50,451 nt of DNA from Actinomycetales bacterium JB111 (GTDB lineage Bacteria; Actinomycetota; Actinomycetes; Actinomycetales; Actinomycetaceae): assembly GCA_900163555.1 (NCBI GenBank), contig FUHX01000027.1:1-50451 (forward strand). Reading direction: 5' to 3'. The position numbers and the translations under genes were made by a program. Below the pieces are notes generated by a model that saw nothing but the letters and a program-made list of their open reading frames with translations, ran no database searches and had not been told where the DNA came from. Positions 42,565 through 50,451 of the stretch are shown here, in pieces. Each line of letters begins with the position of its first letter. The stretch's first letter is position 1.

Positions 42565-43368
42565 TCACCCCTGGACGAGGAAGGTCCGCAGGATGTCGGA
42601 GAATCCCGCCGGGTCGAAGATGTGGGCGAAGTGGTTGAGCCCCGGCATGTCGACGCGCGTCGCGTTCGGCAGCCGCTCGCTCAGGAAGTCGGCGTCGGCC
42701 CGGAGGTGGCCGGGCGAGTCGGTTCCGGCCAGCACGAGGGTGCGGACCTCCTCGGCGGCGTACTCGTCGAGGTGGTCGACCGACCTGTCGATCTCGACGA
42801 GCTCGCGGCCCCAGGTCGGCACGAGCTCGACGAAGCCGGGCCACAGCGGGCTGGCGGCGACACCCTCCTTCTCCGCCTCCGAGATGCGCAGGAAGTGGTC
42901 GCAGGCGTGGCGCATCGCCGCATCGTGCTCGCCGGCGGCCACGAGGTCGAGGAAGGGCTGGAGCTGGTCGCCGGCGGTCGGGCCGTGCACCGGGATCGGG
43001 GGCTCGAACGCGATGTGCGCCGACACCTCCACGCCGGTCCGGATGGCCTCGAGGGTGCAGACGCCCGCGTAGGAGTGCCCGAGCAGCGCGGCCCCCGGCC
43101 CCGCGACGCCAAGGACGGCGGCGATGTCCGCGACCTCCGTGGCGATGGAGTACTCCTCGGCGTCGCCGGACAGGCCGCGGCCGCGCCGGTCGTAGGCGAT
43201 GACGTCCAGGTCGGCCCCGAGGTTCTCGAGGACCGGGATCCACTGCTCGGAGGTGCTGATGCTGCCGTGGGAGATGACGAGGGCGCGACCGTTGCCGCTC
43301 CCCGCCCGTCGGTAGCCGATGGTCGTGCCGTCGGCGCTCGTCACGTGGCCCGTGTCGATGGTGGTCAT
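42565..43368 (-). CDS. alpha/beta hydrolase
   Basis: This 267-residue hydrolase has the nucleophile elbow GHSYAG, acid in LVLAGTDSP and catalytic His in GLNHFAH, with an oxyanion HG motif (VISHGS). It leads the operon toward the aryl-CoA monooxygenase. It could release the free acid from a hydroxyaryl-CoA (thioesterase) or cleave an aryl ester such as methyl salicylate before activation. The sequence does not distinguish these. The start is the ATG at 43368 with AAGGAG upstream; the longer frame overlaps PaaX and is not used. Confidence 0.86.
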   Translation of the reverse strand: MTTIDTGHVTSADGTTIGYRRAGSGNGRALVISHGSISTSEQWIPVLENLGADLDVIAYDRRGRGLSGDAEEYSIATEVADIAAVLGVAGPGAALLGHSYAGVCTLEAIRTGVEVSAHIAFEPPIPVHGPTAGDQLQPFLDLVAAGEHDAAMRHACDHFLRISEAEKEGVAASPLWPGFVELVPTWGRELVEIDRSVDHLDEYAAEEVRTLVLAGTDSPGHLRADADFLSERLPNATRVDMPGLNHFAHIFDPAGFSDILRTFLVQG

Positions 43369-43398
43369 GATGCGAGGTCTCCTTACGTCGTCGGAAGG

Positions 43399-43420
43399 CA
43401 TCCGGCCGACCGGCCGGATG
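43399..43420. promoter_or_regulatory. 22-bp perfect palindrome in the hydrolase leader
   Basis: CATCCGGCCG-AC-CGGCCGGATG is a perfect 10-bp dyad 31 bp upstream of the hydrolase start. A smaller dyad CACAT-C-ATGTG (43429-43439) lies beside it, over the candidate -10. Both are operator candidates, and the larger could also act as an RNA hairpin. Confidence 0.55.
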
Positions 43421-43430
43421 AGCTCATGCA

Positions 43431-43461
43431 CATCATGTGACGATCTGACGTCGTTCGTCAA
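43431..43461 (-). promoter_or_regulatory. candidate promoter of the aryl-CoA operon
   Basis: On the minus strand TTGACG (43456-43461), an 18-bp spacer and CATGAT lie in the last bases of paaX and the gap after it. GTTAC (43468-43472) lies six bases upstream of the -35, as also seen at the MFS gene promoter. Confidence 0.42.
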
Positions 43462-44300
43462 CGACTCGTAACACGTAGGAGCTCGGGGCGGCCGAGGGCG
43501 CCCCGCGGCCGGTCCACCTGAAGCCCCACGATCTCCTCGACCACCGCGTCCGCGGCCGGGAGGAGGCTGGCGTAGACGCGCGAGAAGAGCTCGTGCGCCG
43601 CCGCGCCGGTCCACCCCTCAGGCAGCAGCTCGGCCGGCAGGTCGGGGTCCCGGAACGGGAACTGGCGGTACTCGGTCGTGAGCTCGGCGAGCGCCACGAG
43701 GGCGCCCGTCCCCTCGGACCCGCCCGCGTCCCCGAACCGGTCCACGAACTGCGCGTAGTCCTGCTGCACCTGACCCAGGTCCCAGCAGCGCTCGGCGATC
43801 CGTCGGTCCTCCTCGGCGCCCCGGGTGGTGCAGGTCAGGAGGTCGAGATCGGCCTGCGGCAGCCCCTTGAGCGCCCGCTCCGCCTCGTCGAGGCGGGGGT
43901 GCGCGCACATCCAGGTCGACGCGCTGAGCTGGCCGAAGCCGAGCCAGGCCAGCTTCTTCCGCGCCTCGTCCCGCGCGCCGCGCTGCGCCTCCGTGAAGCG
44001 GATGATGACCATCGACCACGTCCGGTCCCACGCGTGGTCACGCCGACCGAAGATGCGCTCCCGCCCCTCGTCGAGGAGCTCCCAGCCGCGGTCGGAGAGC
44101 AGGTAGGCGACCTCGCGCCCGTTGCGCTCGGTGGTGAACCAGCCCTCCTTGCGCAGCCGCGTCATGGCGACCCGCGTCGTGCCCGGCTCCACGTCGAACA
44201 GCTCGAGCAGGCGGCTGAGCGCGCTGAGCGGGACCTCGCCGCGCCCGCAGTAGCGCAGGAAGTCACCGAACAGCGAGAACACCAGTGTTCGTGGGGTCAT
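43458..44300 (-). CDS. PaaX-family transcriptional regulator
   Basis: This 280-residue protein has a PaaX-type N-terminal winged helix (TLVFSLFGDFLRYCGRGEVPLSALSRLL is the family's opening, positions 44290-44210), a central domain (WSMVIIRFTEAQR) and a C-terminal PaaX_C domain (YRQFPFRDPDLPAELLPEGWTG). PaaX represses phenylacetate genes and is released by phenylacetyl-CoA, so a homologue beside an aryl-CoA pathway suggests an aryl-CoA effector. The ATG at 44300 is chosen over a GTG at 44324 because of GGGGGATG upstream. It is divergent from the MFS importer. Confidence 0.92.
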   Translation of the reverse strand: MTPRTLVFSLFGDFLRYCGRGEVPLSALSRLLELFDVEPGTTRVAMTRLRKEGWFTTERNGREVAYLLSDRGWELLDEGRERIFGRRDHAWDRTWSMVIIRFTEAQRGARDEARKKLAWLGFGQLSASTWMCAHPRLDEAERALKGLPQADLDLLTCTTRGAEEDRRIAERCWDLGQVQQDYAQFVDRFGDAGGSEGTGALVALAELTTEYRQFPFRDPDLPAELLPEGWTGAAAHELFSRVYASLLPAADAVVEEIVGLQVDRPRGALGRPELLRVTSR

Positions 44301-44375
44301 CCGCCCATCATCCCCCACCGCCACCCGGGCGCCCGGCGTACGACACGGGGCGCGACCTCGATGAGTTACATACTC

Positions 44376-44403
44376 TTGACCCGTGACGCGGTTTTGTTAC
44401 AGT
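44376..44403 (+). promoter_or_regulatory. promoter of the aromatic acid importer
   Basis: TTGACC (44376-44381), a 16-bp spacer and TACAGT (44398-44403) lie 65 bp before the ATG at 44468. GTTAC (44365-44369) is six bases upstream of the -35. A direct repeat CGACACGGGG occurs at 44341-44350 and 44410-44419. Confidence 0.6.
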
Positions 44404-44467
44404 CCATCGCGACACGGGGGCGGTCCATCGCGCACCCGACGCACTCGACGACGAGGAGCAACCGACG

Positions 44468-45826
44468 ATGACTTCGACCGCACCCACCACCGGCGCACCG
44501 AGCGTCGGCGCACCCAGCGCCCTTCGACGCAGGTCACCAACCATCGTGCTGGCGCTGTGCTTCGTGGCCATCGTGTTCGACGGCTACGACCTCGTGGTCT
44601 ACGGCTCGACCGTGCCGTCAATCCTCGGCGACCCGACCTGGGACGTCGCCCCGGACAACGCCGGCCTCTACGGCTCCCTCGCCCTCGCCGGCATGCTCAT
44701 CGGCACGCTCCTCGTCGGCCTGCTCACCGACGTCCTCGGGCGCAAGCGCATCATGCTGATCGCGCTCACGTGGTTCTCGGTGTTCATGGGGCTCACCGCG
44801 CTCGCCCCGTCCCCCGAGACGTTCGGCGCGCTGCGCTTCCTCACCGGGCTCGGGCTCGGCCCGATCATCCCGAGCTGCGTGGCCATGACCGTGGAGTTCG
44901 CACCGAAGGCGCGGCGACAGCTCGCCAACGCGATCATGTACTCGGGCTACTCGGTCGGCGGCGTCCTCGCCGCCGTGCTCGGCATCGCGCTCCTGCCGGA
45001 CGTCGACTGGCGCTGGCTCTACGCCGTCGGCGCGCTGCCGGTGGTGACGATCGTCCCGCTCATCTGGCTCCTCATGCCCGAGTCCGTCGCCTACCTCGCG
45101 GCCCGCGGCCGAACCGACGAGGCTCGGCAGGTGGCGAACGAGTACGGGCTCGTCCTCGAGGACGTCCTCCCCCAGGACGTCGTGGACGGACCGGGCGCCG
45201 ACTCCGACATCGCGCCGCAGGAACCGAAGCCGGCCACGAGCTCGATCCGCCTGATGTTCAGCCGGAGCTGGCTGCTCGCCACGCTCATGTTCGCCTTCGC
45301 CAGCTACTGCGGCCTGCTGCTCGTGTACGGGCTCAACACGTGGCTGCCGGACATCGTGCGTTCGGCCGGCTACGACCTCGGCTCGTCGCTCAGCTTCCTG
45401 CTCGCCCTGAACATCGGCGCGATCGTCGGCGCGATCTCGGCGTCGTACGTGGCCGACCGGATCGGCATCAAGCGCGTGGTCATCACGTGCTTCTCGATCG
45501 CGTTCGTCGCCATCGGGCTCATGAGCCTCTCCCTGCCCTACGCCGTCCTCATCGTGTTCATCGCGTTCGCCGGCCTCGGCACCGTGGGCACGCAGATCCT
45601 CGTCAACGGGTTCGTCGCCACCTACTACCCCCAGGCGACGTCGGCGACCGCCCTCGCCTGGACGCTCGGCTTCGGCCGGCTCGGCGGCATGAGCGGCCCG
45701 CTGATCGGCGGCATCATCGCCGGCCTGGCCCTCGGCTTCCAGATCAACTTCTACGTGTTCGCGGTGGTCGCCCTGCTCGGCGCCGTGTTCATCTCCCTCG
45801 TGCCGCGGAGGACCGCCGAGGCCTGA
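44468..45826 (+). CDS. MFS transporter, aromatic acid:H+ symporter (AAHS) type
   Basis: This 452-residue protein has 12 membrane helices and the AAHS hallmark in helix 1 (FDGYDLVVYGSTVPSI) with the Asp important for aromatic acid uptake in PcaK and BenK. It also has the MFS loop 2-3 motif GLLTDVLGRKRIM. It should import an aromatic carboxylate with a proton. Its position, divergent from paaX and opposite the aryl-CoA operon, makes it the probable uptake step for that pathway. GAGGAG precedes the ATG. Confidence 0.93.
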   Translation: MTSTAPTTGAPSVGAPSALRRRSPTIVLALCFVAIVFDGYDLVVYGSTVPSILGDPTWDVAPDNAGLYGSLALAGMLIGTLLVGLLTDVLGRKRIMLIALTWFSVFMGLTALAPSPETFGALRFLTGLGLGPIIPSCVAMTVEFAPKARRQLANAIMYSGYSVGGVLAAVLGIALLPDVDWRWLYAVGALPVVTIVPLIWLLMPESVAYLAARGRTDEARQVANEYGLVLEDVLPQDVVDGPGADSDIAPQEPKPATSSIRLMFSRSWLLATLMFAFASYCGLLLVYGLNTWLPDIVRSAGYDLGSSLSFLLALNIGAIVGAISASYVADRIGIKRVVITCFSIAFVAIGLMSLSLPYAVLIVFIAFAGLGTVGTQILVNGFVATYYPQATSATALAWTLGFGRLGGMSGPLIGGIIAGLALGFQINFYVFAVVALLGAVFISLVPRRTAEA

Positions 45827-45863
45827 CGGACGCCGTCCGGACGGGCCTTCGGTCGCTACCCGG

Positions 45864-46015
45864 CCGTCCGTTCGCCCGCGCCGGGACGCGCCCTCGGTCG
45901 TCACCCGGCGAGCCCTCCGGTCGCCTGCCCGACCGTCCGTTCGCCTGCGCCGGGACGCGTCCTCGGCCGTCACCCGGCGAGCCCTCCGGTCGCCTGCCCG
46001 ACCGACCCGCCGTCC
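45864..46015. repeat. 69-bp tandem repeat, two full copies plus partials
   Basis: Units run from 45864 to 45932 and 45933 to 46001 with few differences, and a third starts at 46002 but decays after about 14 bases. A partial copy precedes the first unit. The period is 23 codons, but I see no gene using it. It lies in the 319-bp space between the MFS gene and the small protein gene. Confidence 0.82.
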
Positions 46016-46033
46016 TCCCCCACCCGCCGCGCG

Positions 46034-46058
46034 TCTCATCGCTTTCCACATGATGAGA
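46034..46058 (+). terminator. hairpin downstream of the MFS gene and repeat
   Basis: TCTCATC and GATGAGA pair perfectly across an 11-base loop, with an outer CGCG/CGCG extension. It is the best terminator candidate between the MFS gene and the next promoter. Confidence 0.5.
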
Positions 46059-46086
46059 TGCGCGGCCGTGCGTTGCCGAAGAATCC

Positions 46087-46115
46087 TTGAAATGCCGGGG
46101 ATCCGGCCGTACGCT
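46087..46115 (+). promoter_or_regulatory. near-consensus sigma-70-type promoter
   Basis: TTGAAA (46087-46092), a 17-bp spacer and TACGCT (46110-46115) lie 31 bp before the ATG of the small protein gene at 46146. Confidence 0.6.
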
Positions 46116-46145
46116 GGCAATGCGAGCGAAGGCGAGGTGGTCGAC

Positions 46146-46319
46146 ATGTACGTCACCAACGGTCAGTGCGTCGGAAGTCCCCCGGAAGCGGGCCTGAACC
46201 TCCTCCTGGAGGAGATGCGCGTGCGCGAGGAGTCCCAGCGAGCGGATGCCGAACGGCACCGCGAGTTCCGCACCTACTGGGGACGCCGACTGCGCGAGAT
46301 GCTGCGCGGACGCCCGTGA
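46146..46319 (+). CDS. small hypothetical protein, 57 residues
   Basis: The frame starts with MYVTNGQCVG and becomes a charged amphipathic helix (LLLEEMRVREESQRADAERH) ending in an Arg-rich tail. It has a clear promoter and an AAGGCGAGG site before the ATG. It ends 25 bp before the CDF exporter gene and may be cotranscribed with it. I do not recognise a family, and a DNA- or membrane-associated small protein is possible. Confidence 0.6.
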   Translation: MYVTNGQCVGSPPEAGLNLLLEEMRVREESQRADAERHREFRTYWGRRLREMLRGRP

Positions 46320-46344
46320 CACGAGGCCGCGCGGGGACGCGTCG

Positions 46345-47283
46345 ATGAGCCACGGGCACTCCCACTCACACGCGCCGGACCCAGGCGCGCCCGGGGACCA
46401 TCGCCGCGTCCTGTGGATCGCGTTCGGGCTCACGGCGACGATCGTCGTCGCGCAGCTCGTCGGGTCCGTCCTCACCGGGAGCCTCGCGCTCCTCACGGAC
46501 ACCGCGCACGCGGCCGCCGACGCGGCGGGCCTCCTGGTCGCGGTCATCGCCGCGACGCTCTCCCTGCGTCCCCCGACGCCGGAGCGCACCTGGGGCTTCC
46601 GGCGCATCGAGATCCTGGCCGCCCTCGGGCAGGCGACGCTGCTCCTCGCCGTCGCGATCTACGCGGCGTTCGAGGGAATCTCCCGCCTGTACGCGCCGCC
46701 CGACGTCCCGGGACCCGAGCTCATCGTCTTCGGCGTCATCGGGCTCGCCGCCAACGTCGCGGCCATCCTGCTGCTGACACGCAGCCGGAAGGACAACCTC
46801 AACCTACGGGCGGCGTTCCTCGAGGTCGTCGGCGACGCCCTCGGGTCGCTCGGCGTGATCGTGGCCGGCGTCGTCATCTGGACGACCGGCTTCGCACGGG
46901 CGGACGCGATCGCGGGTCTCGCGATCGCCGCCCTCATCGCGCCGCGCGCGTGGGTCCTCATGCGGGACGCCACGTCGATCCTCATGGAGTTCACGCCGCG
47001 AGGGCTGGACATCGAGGCGGTCCGCACGCACATCGAGGGCGTGGAGCACGTGGTCGCCGTCCACGACCTGCACGCCTCGACCGTCGCCACTGGCCTGCCG
47101 ACCCTCTCCGCGCACGTGGTCGTCGACGACGAGTGCTTCCGCGACGGCCACGCGGCCGAGGTGCTGGCCAACGTCCGCGCGTGCGTGGCGGGGCACTTCG
47201 ACGTCTCGATCCTGCACTCGACGTTCCAGGTCGAGCCGCGGCACCTGAGCGCAGCCGAGCCCGAGGGCGTCCGGCACCCGTAG
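46345..47283 (+). CDS. czcD: cation diffusion facilitator (CzcD/ZitB-like zinc exporter)
   Basis: This 312-residue CDF protein starts with a His-rich metal-binding tail (HGHSHSH), has six membrane helices and a cytoplasmic C-terminal domain. The helix 2 metal site is visible as TDTAHAAADAAG. In helix 5 the usual H-x-x-x-D reads EVVGD, so one ligand His is Glu, which may alter selectivity among Zn, Co and other metals. It acts as a metal/proton antiporter in the cell membrane. The start ATG follows GCGGGGA. Confidence 0.93.
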   Translation: MSHGHSHSHAPDPGAPGDHRRVLWIAFGLTATIVVAQLVGSVLTGSLALLTDTAHAAADAAGLLVAVIAATLSLRPPTPERTWGFRRIEILAALGQATLLLAVAIYAAFEGISRLYAPPDVPGPELIVFGVIGLAANVAAILLLTRSRKDNLNLRAAFLEVVGDALGSLGVIVAGVVIWTTGFARADAIAGLAIAALIAPRAWVLMRDATSILMEFTPRGLDIEAVRTHIEGVEHVVAVHDLHASTVATGLPTLSAHVVVDDECFRDGHAAEVLANVRACVAGHFDVSILHSTFQVEPRHLSAAEPEGVRHP

Positions 47284-47307
47284 GCGGTGCGTCCTCGCAG
47301 GCGGGAG

Positions 47308-47799
47308 CTATCCCCCGGTCAGCCGCAGGACGGGGACCAGGACCAGGGTGAGCGCGCCGAGCACGCTGAGCGCGAGGCGTGCATCGTTCGACCGGCACCA
47401 GCGCGCGGCGAGCCGGCTCCACTCCTCGCCGGACACGGCCCCACCCGGCTCGCCACGGCGCCCCCGCCCCTCCGCGAGCCGGCGGTTGATCGGCACGTTG
47501 ACGGCCACGGTGAGCACCGTGGCAACGATCATCGCGACGGCCCCGACGCCGGCGAGGACGGCCGCCACCCCGCCGTCCGGGAGCGCCCACACCGCGGTCA
47601 CGACGGCAGTGACGGGTGCCGCCATGAACAGCGTGAGGAACGGCGGCCGCTCCACCGCCTCGTTGAGGGCGTCGAGCTCGGCGCCCCCGTCGGCCCGGCG
47701 GCCAAGCACCCGGGCCGTCACGCTGAACGCGAAGTAGAAGCCGGCCAGCACCGCGGCGATGACCCCGGCTGCGACGGCGACGATCACCCACGGCGTCAT
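47308..47799 (-). CDS. DUF1772 (anthrone oxygenase-like) membrane protein
   Basis: This 163-residue protein has four hydrophobic helices and the DUF1772 features: an N-terminal FYFAFSVTARVLG segment, VNVPINRRL between helices 3 and 4, and a conserved SRLAARWCRSNDAR stretch. Fungal and streptomycete relatives are called anthrone oxygenases, but most bacterial members have no known function. GGGAGGCAGGG precedes the ATG. Confidence 0.85.
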   Translation of the reverse strand: MTPWVIVAVAAGVIAAVLAGFYFAFSVTARVLGRRADGGAELDALNEAVERPPFLTLFMAAPVTAVVTAVWALPDGGVAAVLAGVGAVAMIVATVLTVAVNVPINRRLAEGRGRRGEPGGAVSGEEWSRLAARWCRSNDARLALSVLGALTLVLVPVLRLTGG

Positions 47800-47929
47800 C
47801 CCTGCCTCCCTCCCGGCCCCGGCCGCTCGTTGCTGGGTGACGATTCCACGATGCCCATGCGGACAAGGCTCCCACCGCCGGCCATCCGGTGCTGGGTCGC
47901 GACGCGCGCAACCGTCCGCCCGGCCTCCG

Positions 47930-49057
47930 TCATGCGACGAGCCCGCGCTCGCGCAGGGCCGGCATGACGTCGTCGACGAGCAGACGTGCGCTGCCGAGCG
48001 AGCCGCCCGGGAACGCGATGAAGCCGTCGATGGACCGGGCCGCCGCGCGCTCCTCGATCGCCGCGACCGCATCCGCGGGGGTGCCGATCACCGTCCAATG
48101 GCGCCCGCCCGCCTCGGCCCTGTCGATGCGCCCGGCGAGGTCGTCGCCGTCGCCGAGGGCGCCGTCGTCGGACCCGGCGCGTCCCTCCGCGCTGACGTAG
48201 AGCGCCCACGCCTCGGCCCTCGTGGGCGCGAGGAACAGGCTGAGGCCCGGCAGGACCGCGACGGCGCCGCGCCCACGCCCGGCCGCCCTCGCCCGGGCGG
48301 CGAGGTCGGTCCGCAGCTCGGCGGAGGTCTCCGGCCGCGGGGCCAGGCAGAAGACCATGTCCGCGTGCCGGGCCGCGAAGTCCCGGCCCGCCTCGGAGTC
48401 GCCGGCCTGCAGAAGGGGAAGCCGCCCGACCCGCACCGACGGCGTCGTCAGCGGCCCGGCGACGGTGAAGTTCTCGCCGTCGTGGTCGATCGGCCGGACG
48501 AGGCCAGGGCCGGCGAAGGCGCCGGAGTCTCGGTCGATGACGAGCGCTTCGGTGCGGAACGAGTCGCGCAGCGACTCGACGACGTCGAGGAACTCCTCCG
48601 CGCGCCGCCAGCGGCCGGCGGAGTCCGCCGAGCGGGGCGCCGCGTGGTTCGCGTCGCCGCCGAGGGAGGTGACGAGGTTCCACCCGATGCGCGGGCCGGC
48701 CAGGTGCTCGAGCGAGGACAGCTGGCGAGCGACCGTGAACGGGTCCGCGAAGGTCGCCGAGATCGTGGCGACGAGGGTGATCCGGGTGGTGGCCGCGGCG
48801 AGCGACGCGAGCTGGACGATCGGGTCCAGCCCCATCTGCCCGATCCCCCGGGCGAGCGCGTCGGGACGCACCTCGGCCGCGTCGGGGCGGAAGGCGAGGT
48901 CGAACCCGGCGGCGTCGGCCCCGCGGACAAGCTCCGCCGTCGGGCCGCCGGAGAAGAGCTCTTCGACCCGCGAGTCCTCCCGCCGCCAGGCCTCCGCCCG
49001 CCACCAGGTGGGGGCGAGCGAGACGCCCGTGACGAGCGTCCCGACGGGGTGGGTCAC
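47930..49057 (-). CDS. LLM-class flavin monooxygenase, NtaA/SnaA/DszA family
   Basis: This 375-residue luciferase-like protein shows the NtaA/SnaA/DszA pattern: TWWRAEAWRREDSRVEE near the N-terminus, PRIGWNLVTSLGGDANHAA in the middle, and LPLLQAGDSEAGRDFAARHAD. Family members attack nitrilotriacetate, EDTA, dibenzothiophene sulfone or pristinamycin with reduced FMN, and no reductase is adjacent. It overlaps the mhuD-like stop by four bases (GTGA), which suggests shared expression with heme breakdown. The GTG at 49057 is chosen for that overlap. Confidence 0.85.
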   Translation of the reverse strand: MTHPVGTLVTGVSLAPTWWRAEAWRREDSRVEELFSGGPTAELVRGADAAGFDLAFRPDAAEVRPDALARGIGQMGLDPIVQLASLAAATTRITLVATISATFADPFTVARQLSSLEHLAGPRIGWNLVTSLGGDANHAAPRSADSAGRWRRAEEFLDVVESLRDSFRTEALVIDRDSGAFAGPGLVRPIDHDGENFTVAGPLTTPSVRVGRLPLLQAGDSEAGRDFAARHADMVFCLAPRPETSAELRTDLAARARAAGRGRGAVAVLPGLSLFLAPTRAEAWALYVSAEGRAGSDDGALGDGDDLAGRIDRAEAGGRHWTVIGTPADAVAAIEERAAARSIDGFIAFPGGSLGSARLLVDDVMPALRERGLVA

Positions 49058-49365
49058 GCGCCGGCGACGGACTCGAGGTCGACGACCTCGAACTCCAGGA
49101 GGCTCGCGCCAGTCGCGACGGGCTTGCGCTTCTCCCCGCTGTGGGCGGCGTCGGCGCGCTGCTCGCGCCACCGCTGGAAGTCCGCCTCCGTGGCCCACGT
49201 CGTCACCACGAAGTAGCGGGTCTCCCCCGCGGTCGGCCGCAGCAGCTGGAAACTCTCGAAACCGGGCTCCTTGTCGACGGCGTGCTTGCGGGCGGCGAAG
49301 CGGTCCTCGAGCTCGGGACCGGCCCCCTCGGGGATCTCGATGGCGTTGATCTTGACGACGGACAC
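49054..49365 (-). CDS. mhuD: heme-degrading monooxygenase, MhuD-like
   Basis: This 103-residue ABM-fold protein closely follows M. tuberculosis MhuD, beginning SVVKINAIE and ending PVATGASLLEFEVV. The heme-site residues Asn7, Arg26, Trp66 and His75 fall at the same positions. MhuD opens heme with ruffling to give mycobilin and iron without releasing CO. Here it should free iron from heme in the cytoplasm, complementing the siderophore importer at 1.8-6.5 kb. It is the first gene of a two-gene unit with a flavin monooxygenase. Confidence 0.92.
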   Translation of the reverse strand: MSVVKINAIEIPEGAGPELEDRFAARKHAVDKEPGFESFQLLRPTAGETRYFVVTTWATEADFQRWREQRADAAHSGEKRKPVATGASLLEFEVVDLESVAGA

Positions 49366-49553
49366 GTGGCCTCCCGGACGAATCGACTTGTCAGCCCCGA
49401 GGCTAGGTCTTCGACCTGGGAGTTCGCCGGGAGGGCCGACGATCGGTCACCGACTCGTCGGGCAGACCGGGTCGGCGCACGCAGTCACGTTCCGAGATCG
49501 TGAGGACGTAAGCGCATTCGCCGCACCCACCTCGGGCGTGCACCGTGGTGCCG

Positions 49554-50451
<898 letters not shown>

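Noticed and set aside
45864-46015. The 69-bp repeats as a CRISPR array.
   Set aside because: The copies are contiguous without unique spacers, and there are no cas genes.
49366-49553. A gene between mhuD and the HNH gene.
   Set aside because: The 188 bp show no frame with a credible start, ribosome binding site or family similarity.

Overview
This window is very GC-rich (about 70% by eye), with GTG starts, short or absent leaders and purine-rich ribosome binding sites. Together with an IrtA-type siderophore-reductase/ABC fusion, an MhuD-type heme oxygenase, a GAP-family membrane protein, a DUF222/HNH endonuclease and PaaX- and HxlR-type regulators, this points to an actinomycete chromosome, most likely from the Micrococcales. 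The genus cannot be fixed from sequence reading alone. I see no phage, plasmid, insertion sequence or CRISPR array.

Layout. 1-1.8 kb: a serine beta-lactamase-fold hydrolase facing a DUF1992 protein. 1.8-6.5 kb: irtB-irtA, an iron-siderophore importer behind a DtxR/IdeR-type iron box. 6.5-7.2 kb: a membrane-anchored coiled-coil protein whose C-terminal domain looks frameshifted. 7.4-10.5 kb: a NarL/DesK-type two-component pair divergent from a GAP-family membrane protein. 10.6-15.2 kb: a Cof-type HAD phosphatase, a 19-bp tandem repeat and a large RND exporter. 15.4-16.1 kb: oligoribonuclease. 16.1-21.2 kb: a one-direction catabolic cluster (flavin monooxygenase, two flavin reductases, aldehyde dehydrogenase, AraC regulator). 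21.2-24.1 kb: glycerate kinase, tRNA-His and a disulfide oxidoreductase. 24.3-27.6 kb: an OpuC-like compatible-solute ABC importer with a leader peptide. 27.4-37.1 kb: an EamA exporter with LysR regulator, a DUF3800 protein next to a predicted structured RNA, an AlkZ-like winged-helix protein, an HxlR/NAD(P)-binding divergent pair, AraC, VOC, a DUF4386/TetR pair and cardiolipin synthase. 37.2-45.8 kb: an aromatic-acid cluster. 46.1-50.5 kb: a CDF metal exporter, a DUF1772 protein, a flavin monooxygenase overlapping mhuD, and an HNH endonuclease cut by the window edge.

How genes work together. The most coherent system is at 37.2-45.8 kb. An AAHS-type MFS importer, an aryl-AMP ligase with the residue pattern reported for salicylate-activating enzymes, an NDP-forming acyl-CoA synthetase, a salicylyl-CoA/anthraniloyl-CoA-type FAD monooxygenase, an alpha/beta hydrolase and a PaaX regulator form a plausible salicylate (or related aryl acid) degradation route through CoA thioesters. 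The closest known precedent is the Sdg pathway of Streptomyces sp. WA46, and the ring-cleavage dioxygenase is not in the window. The 16.1-21.2 kb cluster looks like an oxidative C-heteroatom cleavage pathway of unknown substrate. Several genes share a leaderless architecture, with a TAnnnT -10 hexamer ending 6-7 nt before the start codon, and many regulators sit beside palindromic operators that can be read directly from the sequence.
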